From CAZRIE01 sp964600075 (GTDB lineage Bacteria > Bacteroidota > Bacteroidia > Flavobacteriales > Flavobacteriaceae): a DNA stretch of 15,869 nt. Below, piece after piece: positions 6,096 to 12,536 of the stretch (position 1 is its first letter; each line of letters starts with the position of its first letter). The notes beneath the pieces are model-generated. The model did not search any database. It saw only the letters and a list, made by a program, of their open reading frames with translations, and had not been told where the DNA came from. Made by a program: the position numbers and the translations under genes. The stretch spans positions 1 through 15,869 of the forward strand of contig CAZRIE010000097.1 of NCBI GenBank assembly GCA_964600075.1, written 5' to 3'.

Positions 6096-7256
6096 TTATC
6101 GGGCCAATCGTAATCCGGTGAACTGCCATCTCAGCTGGGTCGGAAAAAAATTGCGATAGGTCGATCTAGTATGTTGTATCGGTGTGGCTACAGAACCGCC
6201 ACGGAGTACTTTTTGGTTCACCATAAACTTACCGTTGTATTCACCGAGGGCGCCGTCTGCTTTTTTGTAGTTGGGGTAGGGTAGGTAGGCACTTTCGGTC
6301 CATTCCCAACGTTTGCCCCACGGAAAAAATTCCTGTGCCGCTTCCCATTCGAACTCGGTTGGCAAACGACAGCCTTTCCATTGTGCAAAAGCGAACGCCT
6401 CGAAATAGGATATATGGGTTACAGGTGATTCACTATCCATTTTTTGGAGTCCGTTTAAGGTGTAGTGATGCCATTCCCCATCGATTTCATGCCAATATAG
6501 TGGCGAGTTTATATTATTTTGATTTACCCAATCCCATCCTTCGGCATGCCAGAGATCGAATTTTTGGTAACCACCCGCAGCTATGAATTGGATAAATTGG
6601 TGATTGGGTACGAGCGTGTTTGCTATTTCATACGGATGCAAATACACTTTATGTCTTCCTAACTCATTGTCATAACAGAACGCTTCGGAACTGTGCCCGA
6701 TTTCATAAATGCCCTCATCAATAGATACCCACTCCGATCGATGGTTTTCTGGTGGATGTTCTTCAAAACTATCAGAATATGACGGAAGTAAAGGATTGTT
6801 CCCCAAGATATATTTGATATCGGTCAACAATAATTCTTGGTGCTGTTTTTCGTGATGGATGCCAATTTCCAACACATCGGATACTGCTTGACTTTTGTTT
6901 TCGGTAAAAAAGCTTTTGATCTCCTCGGTTACATACTGACGGTATTGATATACCTTTTCGACCGATGGGCGCGAAAGATTACCCCGGTCTGAACGCACGA
7001 CACGCTTACCTACTGTTTCGTAGTAGCTGTTGAAGACAAACGAAAAATCGGCATCGAAAATTTGATACCCTTTTGCGTGGGGTTTAAGGATAAACTCCTC
7101 AAAAAACCAAGTGGAATGCCCCAAATGCCATTTGGGTGGGGAAACGTCGATGATGGGCTGCACCACATAATCTTCGATTTCCAGAGGTTCACAAATATTC
7201 TCCGTGTGTTTTCGGGTTTCGACAAAGAAATCCAAAAGGGAATCGGTAAGTACCAT
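6096..7256 (-). CDS. egtB: Ergothioneine biosynthesis protein EgtB (sulfoxide synthase)
   Basis: EgtB is a non-haem iron enzyme that joins a thiol substrate to hercynine with O2. The protein has 386 residues: an N-terminal DinB-like domain and a C-terminal formylglycine-generating-enzyme-like domain. Iron ligands by family comparison are His47 (in HLGHSTWFFEEF), His135 and His139 (in HHEKQHQELL). The C-terminal domain shows CRLPTEFEWEAA, FPWGKRWEWTES, VLRGGSVATP and RSTYRNFFPTQLRW. At the C-terminus, residues 368-376 have no equivalent of the Asp/Arg pair that holds gamma-glutamylcysteine in the mycobacterial enzyme, so cysteine is the likelier thiol (inference). First gene of the egt operon; a weak box, TATCTTTA, lies at 7275-7282 on the minus strand. 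A weak GGCA/TGCC hairpin with T residues at 7292-7307 may partly end the thyA transcript just before it. Confidence 0.94.
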   Translation of the reverse strand: MVLTDSLLDFFVETRKHTENICEPLEIEDYVVQPIIDVSPPKWHLGHSTWFFEEFILKPHAKGYQIFDADFSFVFNSYYETVGKRVVRSDRGNLSRPSVEKVYQYRQYVTEEIKSFFTENKSQAVSDVLEIGIHHEKQHQELLLTDIKYILGNNPLLPSYSDSFEEHPPENHRSEWVSIDEGIYEIGHSSEAFCYDNELGRHKVYLHPYEIANTLVPNHQFIQFIAAGGYQKFDLWHAEGWDWVNQNNINSPLYWHEIDGEWHHYTLNGLQKMDSESPVTHISYFEAFAFAQWKGCRLPTEFEWEAAQEFFPWGKRWEWTESAYLPYPNYKKADGALGEYNGKFMVNQKVLRGGSVATPIQHTRSTYRNFFPTQLRWQFTGLRLAR

Positions 7257-7330
7257 AGCAATTTTATTACCCTATAAAGATACGGAATCTTAAAAAGGCA
7301 TATTGCCCCCTATAAAAATTTTGCTTGAAG

Positions 7331-8155
7331 TTAAACCGCAACAATCCCCTTGATATGTGGGTGCGGATTATAGTCCACCAACGTAAAATCGTCGAAAGTA
7401 AAATTGAAAATATCCTTCACTTCCGGGTTGATGACCATTTTCGGTAAGGGTCGTGCCTCCCGGCTTAATTGCAGTTCGACCTGCTCCATATGGTTATTGT
7501 AGATATGGGCATCGCCGAACGTGTGGATAAACTCACCTGCTTCATAGCCGCAAACCTGCGCCATCATCATCGTAAACAGGGCATACGAAGCAATATTAAA
7601 AGGAACGCCCAAAAAGATGTCAGCACTACGTTGATAGAGCTGGCACGATAATTTGCCATCGGCCACGTAAAATTGGAAAAACGCATGACAGGGGGGGAGC
7701 GCCGCCTTTCCATTTGCCACATTCTCCGAAAATGATTTTGAGGTATCGGGCAGCACGCTTGGGTTCCATGCCGAAACCAGCATACGCCGACTGTTCGGAT
7801 TCGTTTTTAAAGAATGGATAGTTTCTTTAATCTGATCGATCTCGTCATTGTTCCAGTTACGCCATTGGTGCCCGTAAACGGGACCTAAATCGCCATTTTC
7901 ATCGGCCCAATCGTTCCAGATACGAACGCCGTTTTCTTTTAGGTAGCCGATATTGGTATCGCCCTTTAAAAACCAAAGCAGTTCATATACGATGGACTTT
8001 AAATGCAATTTCTTCGTCGTCACCATCGGGAACCCTTCGCTAAGGTCAAAACGCATTTGATGCCCAAAAACACTTTTGGTACCGGTACCCGTTCGGTCTC
8101 CTTTTTGGTTGCCGTTTGCGAGTACGTGTTTAAGTAAGTCGTGGTATTGTTTCAT
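7331..8155 (-). CDS. thyA: Thymidylate synthase
   Basis: ThyA methylates dUMP to dTMP using methylene-tetrahydrofolate, which it turns into dihydrofolate. The protein has 274 residues. Seen: GDRTGTGTKSVFGHQMRF (19-36), with the phosphate-binding Arg, ELLWFLKGDTNI (58-69), IWNDWADENGDLGPVYGHQW (79-98), the catalytic Cys156 in ALPPCHAFFQFYV, LYQRSADIFLGVPFNIASY (173-191) for dUMP binding, and the C-terminal HPHIKGIVAV. A short extra loop (about 135-150) before the catalytic Cys is normal for this phylum. I chose the start MKQYHDLL at 8155. The frame is open further upstream to 8374, but that part reads through the end of the transporter gene and does not look like protein. It follows the nucleoside transporter by 53 bases. 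Confidence 0.97.
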   Translation of the reverse strand: MKQYHDLLKHVLANGNQKGDRTGTGTKSVFGHQMRFDLSEGFPMVTTKKLHLKSIVYELLWFLKGDTNIGYLKENGVRIWNDWADENGDLGPVYGHQWRNWNNDEIDQIKETIHSLKTNPNSRRMLVSAWNPSVLPDTSKSFSENVANGKAALPPCHAFFQFYVADGKLSCQLYQRSADIFLGVPFNIASYALFTMMMAQVCGYEAGEFIHTFGDAHIYNNHMEQVELQLSREARPLPKMVINPEVKDIFNFTFDDFTLVDYNPHPHIKGIVAV

Positions 8156-8208
8156 TTTTAAGTACTTTCTGTTATCTAATTTTTTTAACCCTTCACCTTT
8201 TGCCTTTT

Positions 8209-9654
8209 TTACCCCAAAATCATCCCCGCAATGGTAGCTGAAAGTAAAGAAGCAATCGAACCGCCCAATACTGCTTTGAGTCCGAATTGGGAGAGGGTCT
8301 TGCGTTGGCCAGGGGCCAGAGAACCGATACCCCCTATTTGAATACCGATGGAAGCGAAGTTGGCGAAGCCGCATAACATATAAGTGGCCATGATAACCGA
8401 TTTATTATAGGCTAGATTTGAACCGATAGTGAGGTCTTTGAGTTCGGCCAATTGAATATAACCGACAAATTCACTGGCTGCCAGTTTGATGCCCAATAAT
8501 TGCCCCATAAGCATGATATCTTCATTGGCTACGCCGATCAACCACATCAGGGGCGCGAAAATGGTTCCTAAAATGGCTTCGAGAGAGAATTTATCAAAAG
8601 AGGTATTGGCCGCTATCCATGAGTTGATGGAGGTGAGGTCGCCCATCCACTCTAAAATACCATTGACCATGGCGATCATGGCCACAAATACCAAAAGCAT
8701 GGCGCCCACGTTTACGGCGAGTTTTAGGCCTTCGGTGGTTCCGTTGGCAATCGCATCGAGAAGATTGGAGCCGATTTTTTCAGATGATACGGCAACATCG
8801 GTATTTACAGCTTCCGTCTGTGGGTATAATATTTTTGAAATCACGATGGCTCCCGGTGCAGCCATAACCGAAGCGGCCAGAAGGTGTTTGGCAAAAACGA
8901 GTTGTAAGACCTTGTCCTCTCCTCCTAAAAATCCGATATAGGCTGCCAGAACGGCTCCTGCTACGGTGGCCATTCCCCCGATCATCACCAAAAGTATTTC
9001 GGACTTGTTCATCTTTTCCAAATAGGCTTTGATCAACAGCGGAGCTTCCGTCTGGCCCAAGAAGATATTTCCGGCCACCGAAAGGCTTTCTGCTCCCGAG
9101 ATGCCTAAAGTTTTGGAGAGTAACCAGGCCAGACCTTTGACCACTTTTTGAATTATCCCTAGATAAAACAGTAAAGAGGTCAATGCCGAAAAGAAGATGA
9201 TGGTCGGTAACACTTGAAAAGCAAAAATATAGCCGAAGGTATTGGTATCGACAACGAGACCCTCGAAGAGAAACTTGCTTCCTGCCCGTGTAAAGCCTAA
9301 TATGCTAATGAAAATTTCGCCGACCGTTTCAAAACCTTTTTGAACGAACGGTACTTTTAGCACGCCTATCGCAATAAATAGTTGAAGGGAGAGACCGATA
9401 CCAACGGTTTTCCAATTAATGGCCCTACGGTTCGAACTGAACAGAAAAGAAATCAGTATCAAGACGGCCATACCAAGAATACCTCGCCATAGACTCGTAA
9501 TGCTAAACCCTTGATTGGGAATTACCGTTGCTTCCGTTTCAGAAACAAGATCATTAATAGTAGTGGTCTCCAGATTTGTAACCGGAATTTCTTGAGCTAT
9601 TGATGGGAAGGTAACGAAGAGGACAAGCAAAAGAAGCCACAATTTGGTTTTCAT
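8209..9654 (-). CDS. Concentrative (CNT-family) nucleoside transporter with signal peptide
   Basis: A 481-residue inner-membrane protein of the NupC/CNT family, which imports nucleosides with H+ or Na+. The transporter body has the family marks GNIFLGQTEAPLLIKAYLEKM (in the substrate-binding half), GGMATVAGAVLAAYIGFLGG, and near the end GFANFASIGIQIGGIGSLAPGQR, the second conserved substrate/ion motif. About 10-12 hydrophobic segments are visible. The N-terminus is unusual for NupC proteins: a clear signal peptide (MKTKLWLLLLVLFVTFPSIAQ) followed by about 30 polar residues before the first core helix, so this stretch should lie in the periplasm. The gene sits between the DUF151 nuclease (19 bases upstream) and thyA, and its job fits salvage of nucleosides for the thymidylate pathway. 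Substrate and coupling ion cannot be read here. Confidence 0.92.
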   Translation of the reverse strand: MKTKLWLLLLVLFVTFPSIAQEIPVTNLETTTINDLVSETEATVIPNQGFSITSLWRGILGMAVLILISFLFSSNRRAINWKTVGIGLSLQLFIAIGVLKVPFVQKGFETVGEIFISILGFTRAGSKFLFEGLVVDTNTFGYIFAFQVLPTIIFFSALTSLLFYLGIIQKVVKGLAWLLSKTLGISGAESLSVAGNIFLGQTEAPLLIKAYLEKMNKSEILLVMIGGMATVAGAVLAAYIGFLGGEDKVLQLVFAKHLLAASVMAAPGAIVISKILYPQTEAVNTDVAVSSEKIGSNLLDAIANGTTEGLKLAVNVGAMLLVFVAMIAMVNGILEWMGDLTSINSWIAANTSFDKFSLEAILGTIFAPLMWLIGVANEDIMLMGQLLGIKLAASEFVGYIQLAELKDLTIGSNLAYNKSVIMATYMLCGFANFASIGIQIGGIGSLAPGQRKTLSQFGLKAVLGGSIASLLSATIAGMILG

Positions 9655-9673
9655 AGATTGCTTGTTGTAGTGG

Positions 9674-10303
9674 TTAGTTACGCTTGGAAATCTCGTCTCT
9701 TAGTTTGGCGGCCTTTTCATAGTCTTCGTTAGAAACGGCCTTGTCAAGTTCTTTGTTGAGTTCGTCCATAGTAAGTTCGGTATAACCGTCAGAGGCTCCC
9801 GATTCTATCTCTACAGTCTCGCCCTCTTGTAGTATCTCGTCGACCACGATACTATCATCGTTTTCGTTTTCGTTTTTTTCTTTGGAAGAAAACTTCAAGA
9901 AGATTCCCGCCTTGTCCAAAATCGTCTTATAGGTAAAGATAGGTGCATCGAAACGGAGCGCCAAAGCGATGGCGTCACTGGTTCTGGCATCTATAATCTC
10001 TTCGATCTTATCACGTTCGCAGATTATGCTGGAATAAAAAACGCCATCGACCAGTTTGTGAATGATAACTTGCTTGACAACGATATCGAAACGGTCAGAA
10101 AAATTCTTGAACAGGTCGTGGGTCAAGGGCCTTGGCGGCCTGATTTCTTTTTCTAATGCAATGGCAATGGACTGCGCCTCGAACGCACCGATTACAATGG
10201 GCAACTTTCGGTCGCCATCGACTTCATTCAAGATGAGGGCATAGGCCCCATTTTGTGTTTGGCTATACGAAATACCCTTAATTTTTAACCTGACTAAGCT
10301 CAT
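9674..10303 (-). CDS. Bifunctional nuclease family protein (DUF151 with UVR tail)
   Basis: A 209-residue soluble protein with two parts. Residues about 1-135 are a BFN/DUF151 domain, seen in YALILNEVDGDRKLPIVIGAFEAQSIAIALE and ARTSDAIALALRFDAPIF; members have been reported to degrade DNA and RNA. An acidic linker (KEKNENENDD and following) leads to a C-terminal UVR motif (about 180-208, LDKAVSNEDYEKAAKLRDEI), a helical hairpin also used by UvrB and UvrC to contact each other. This domain pair is common in Bacteroidota. The gene is 86 bases downstream of etfA, with a terminator-like hairpin between, and 19 bases before the transporter. Its physiological role is unclear; nuclease activity is inferred from the family. 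Confidence 0.92.
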   Translation of the reverse strand: MSLVRLKIKGISYSQTQNGAYALILNEVDGDRKLPIVIGAFEAQSIAIALEKEIRPPRPLTHDLFKNFSDRFDIVVKQVIIHKLVDGVFYSSIICERDKIEEIIDARTSDAIALALRFDAPIFTYKTILDKAGIFLKFSSKEKNENENDDSIVVDEILQEGETVEIESGASDGYTELTMDELNKELDKAVSNEDYEKAAKLRDEISKRN

Positions 10304-10363
10304 AGTATCTTAAAAATACAAAAAGGCTGTTTAAATGAGGGCATGGCGTCTCACTAAACAGCC
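10304..10363 (-). terminator. Terminator or attenuator hairpin between etfA and the DUF151 gene
   Basis: On the minus strand a 9-bp stem (10355-10363 with 10325-10333, GGCTGTTTA on the plus strand) encloses a smaller TGAG/CTCA stem and is followed by TTTTTG and a second T run at about 10312-10316. It is well placed to end the etfAB transcript. The DUF151 gene starts only 21 bases after the stem and no clear promoter is seen in between, so partial read-through is likely. Confidence 0.65.
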
Positions 10364-10389
10364 CTGTTGGGCGCGCAAATTAACAAAAA

Positions 10390-11358
10390 TTAAGCGTTTT
10401 GCGCTTTAAATTCCTTTAATTTTTCAACGAGTTTCGGTACTACTTCGAAGGCATCCCCTACAATTCCGTAGTCGGCCGCTTTGAAAAAAGGAGCTTCTGG
10501 ATCAGTGTTGATGACCACTTTGGTTTTTGATGAGCTGACCCCGGCCAAGTGCTGAATAGCTCCTGAAATGCCTATTGCAATGTACAGGTTAGAGGCTACC
10601 GGCTTTCCGGTCTGGCCAACATGCTCGCCGTGTGGTCGCCATCCCATATCGGAAACGGGTTTAGAACAGGCAGTGGCAGCGCCCAAAACTTCGGCGAGTT
10701 CTTCGATCATTCCCCAATTTTCAGGCCCTTTAAGACCTCTGCCGCCAGATACTACGATTTCGGCATCGGCAATGGTCACTTTTCCAGCTACCGTATCGAT
10801 TTCAACAGATTTCACCGAGAAATCACCATCGCCCAATTCAGGGCTAAAGTCTTCAACGGAAGCATCGACTTTATTTTCCTTCAGGCCAAATGCATTATTT
10901 GAAACTCCGATAATTTTAGTGTCGGTCGCGATTTCGGTATGTGCGAAGCCCTTGTTGCTGAAAGCGGTACGTTTTACGGTAAAGGGTGCTGTACTTTCTG
11001 GGGCTTCTACCACATTCGGTACATAGCCCGCTTTTAGTTTGGCCGCCAAAATGGGAGCCAAAAACTTACTGTTGGCACTTGAACTGATCACGATGACCGT
11101 GGCACTTTCTTTTTCCGCCGCTTGGGCAATGGCCTTGGCGAAGGCTGCGGCAGTAAAAGTTTCGAGCTGTGTGTCTGAAACGTTCAATACCCTTGATACA
11201 CCATATCCCCCTAAACTATCATTTTTAGTTGCATTGAAGGAAACTGCGGTTACCGAAGCGCCCAGTTGGTCTGCGACCGCTTTGGCATAGGAGGCCACCT
11301 CAAAAGCACTTTTTTTGAATTTTCCGTTTTCTGATTCCGTATAGACTAATATTGACAT
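10390..11358 (-). CDS. etfA: Electron transfer flavoprotein alpha subunit
   Basis: EtfA pairs with EtfB in a soluble FAD-containing heterodimer that carries electrons from acyl-CoA and other dehydrogenases to the quinone pool through ETF dehydrogenase. At 322 residues it has the family length. The N-terminal nucleotide-binding-like domain begins MSILVYTESENGKFKKSAFE. The C-terminal FAD-binding domain (about 200-320) shows VSGGRGLKGPENW, EVLGAATACSKPVSDMGW, HGEHVGQTGKPVASNLYIAI, GISGAIQHLAGVSSSKTKVV and INTDPEAPFFKAADYGIVGD, matching the ETF-alpha signature. It follows etfB by 133 bases on the same strand. Confidence 0.97.
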   Translation of the reverse strand: MSILVYTESENGKFKKSAFEVASYAKAVADQLGASVTAVSFNATKNDSLGGYGVSRVLNVSDTQLETFTAAAFAKAIAQAAEKESATVIVISSSANSKFLAPILAAKLKAGYVPNVVEAPESTAPFTVKRTAFSNKGFAHTEIATDTKIIGVSNNAFGLKENKVDASVEDFSPELGDGDFSVKSVEIDTVAGKVTIADAEIVVSGGRGLKGPENWGMIEELAEVLGAATACSKPVSDMGWRPHGEHVGQTGKPVASNLYIAIGISGAIQHLAGVSSSKTKVVINTDPEAPFFKAADYGIVGDAFEVVPKLVEKLKEFKAQNA

Positions 11359-11491
11359 TTTTCTATATATGTTTTGTTGTTGTAACTATCCTGTGAAATA
11401 TTTTTTTTCAATACCCTTTAAAATTCCAAAATACGTATACAAAATTCCAATCTAATTTTTTGAGATTTGATGTTTTTGGAATTTGTCATCG
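11359..11491 (-). promoter_or_regulatory. AT-rich etfB-etfA spacer with repeated TTCC boxes
   Basis: The spacer holds two direct copies of AAAATTCCAA (11420-11429 and 11441-11450), 21 bases start to start, with the palindrome ATACGTAT (11431-11438) between them. A third, inverted, near-perfect copy lies at 11476-11485. The last codons and stop of etfB also form a 6-bp hairpin (GTCATC 11485-11490, GATGAC 11495-11500) with the stop in the loop. Regulatory use is possible but unproven. Confidence 0.35.
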
Positions 11492-12232
11492 CTAGATGAC
11501 TTTCGCTTCATTATGAAGCAAATCGACCAATTCATCAACAGATTCGGCTAGTGTGACCGCTCCTTTTGGTGCGGGCTTGTCAAATTTGGTGTCTTTCGTG
11601 GCCTTAGTTGCATCGATCGGCTCGACAACGTTGAGGGCTTTTTTACGTGCCATCATAATACCTCGCATGTTGGGTATTTTGAGATCGCTTTCTTCGACCA
11701 ATCCTTTTTGACCTCCGATAACCAAGGGCAATGTGGTCTGTAATTTTTCTTTTCCGCCATCGATTTCACGAACTGCAGTAGCCGTATCGCCTTTGACTTC
11801 GAGACTGATACAGGTGTTCACGAAGTTCATGCCTAACAAAGTGGCAAGAATTCCTGGTACCATACCACCATTATAATCGATCGACTCCCGTCCGGCGATG
11901 ATGAGGTCATAACCACCATCCTTAATAATGTGGGCCAGTTGCTCGGCAACGAAAAAACCATCGGTAGGCACGGCATTGATACGAATACCTTCATCGGCAC
12001 CTATGGCCAATGCTTTGCGCATGGTAGGTTCTACCGAAGCCTCACCCACGGCGGCGATATGTACCGTAGCACCTTGTTTTTCTTTGAACCACATGGCACG
12101 GGTCAATCCGAATTCATCATTGGGATTGATAACAAATTGTACACCGTTGGTATCGAATTTCGTGTCCCCGTCCGTAAAATTTATTTTAGATGTCGTGTCT
12201 GGAACGTTACTTATGCAAACCAGTATTTTCAT
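11492..12232 (-). CDS. etfB: Electron transfer flavoprotein beta subunit
   Basis: The 246-residue partner of EtfA; the beta subunit holds structural AMP and provides the recognition loop for client dehydrogenases. Seen: MKILVCISNVPDT at the start, VINPNDEFGLTRAM (34-47), IIAGRESIDYNGGMVPGILA (111-130) at the AMP site, the ETF-beta signature VREIDGGKEKLQTTLPLVIG (154-173), and KIPNMRGIMMARKKAL (185-200), which corresponds to the recognition loop. It is the first gene of the minus-strand run and diverges from the pyruvate dehydrogenase E1-beta gene across 304 bases that hold a large palindrome and a structured leader. Confidence 0.97.
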   Translation of the reverse strand: MKILVCISNVPDTTSKINFTDGDTKFDTNGVQFVINPNDEFGLTRAMWFKEKQGATVHIAAVGEASVEPTMRKALAIGADEGIRINAVPTDGFFVAEQLAHIIKDGGYDLIIAGRESIDYNGGMVPGILATLLGMNFVNTCISLEVKGDTATAVREIDGGKEKLQTTLPLVIGGQKGLVEESDLKIPNMRGIMMARKKALNVVEPIDATKATKDTKFDKPAPKGAVTLAESVDELVDLLHNEAKVI

Positions 12233-12281
12233 GTATTATTACGCTTTTAAAATGACCTCACGAAGATAAGTATTCTTTTCC

Positions 12282-12309
12282 AAAAATGCTATGCATGCAT
12301 AGCATTTTT
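12282..12309. promoter_or_regulatory. Perfect 28-bp palindrome in the etfB/pdhB divergent region
   Basis: The 14 bases AAAAATGCTATGCA are followed at once by their exact reverse complement. On the minus strand the outer arm includes CATTTTTG (12281-12288), one base from a TAnnTTTG box, about 50 bases before the etfB start. This suggests an operator over the etfB promoter. The A-stem-T layout also resembles a bidirectional intrinsic terminator, although no gene runs into it from either side. Confidence 0.6.
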
Positions 12310-12356
12310 TGTTTCTTTTTTGGAGCAATGGATAAATGTTTTGACATATAATTTCT

Positions 12357-12364
12357 TATTTTTG
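12357..12364 (+). promoter_or_regulatory. -7 promoter box for the pyruvate dehydrogenase E1-beta gene
   Basis: TATTTTTG matches TAnnTTTG exactly. A TTTG lies upstream at 12340-12343, but the 13-nt gap is shorter than usual. If it is used, transcription would start near 12371, leaving a 5' leader of about 165 nt before the ATG at 12537. Confidence 0.55.
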
Positions 12365-12403
12365 CATCCCCTTTAAAGTTGGAAGGGAACTATAGTAGGA
12401 GTC

Positions 12404-12509
12404 CAATTAATTAATTGTCCATCGTCCTATTGCTTTTCTCTTCGGGAGAAACCTGTCTTGGTGGCAGGCTGGCGGGAATTAGGACATTTAAAAATTTATG
12501 GACAATTAA
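12404..12509 (+). ncRNA. Candidate structured leader RNA (or small inverted-repeat element) before pdhB
   Basis: Nested complementarity gives a closed, branched fold. P1 is a perfect 12-bp stem (12411-12422 with 12498-12509). P2 is 6 bp (12424-12429 with 12480-12485). Inside are two hairpins: P3, 6 bp (12435-12440 with 12446-12451, loop TTCGG), and P4, 6 bp with one G-U (12452-12457 with 12463-12468, loop TTGGT). The left arm of P1 also belongs to a 14-bp palindrome (12404-12417), an alternative pairing. The end of P1 is 27 bases before the ATG. The fold was drawn by hand from the sequence; no known riboswitch class is recognised. A short mobile inverted-repeat element with TTAA ends is the main alternative. 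Confidence 0.5.
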
Positions 12510-12536
12510 CTTTATTCAACGAAACCAAGTTTATAG

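Noticed and set aside
7270..7316. Direct repeat CCCTATAAA at 7270 and 7308 before egtB
   Set aside because: It is nine bases in an AT-rich spacer with no other structure, so chance is a sufficient explanation.
8156..8374. N-terminal extension of thymidylate synthase
   Set aside because: The standard ThyA start MKQYHDLL is at 8155. The extension lies within the transporter gene in another frame and resembles no ThyA N-terminus.
8486..8941. Plus-strand 151-codon frame inside the transporter gene
   Set aside because: It is the antisense shadow of a clear membrane protein and has no recognisable motif.
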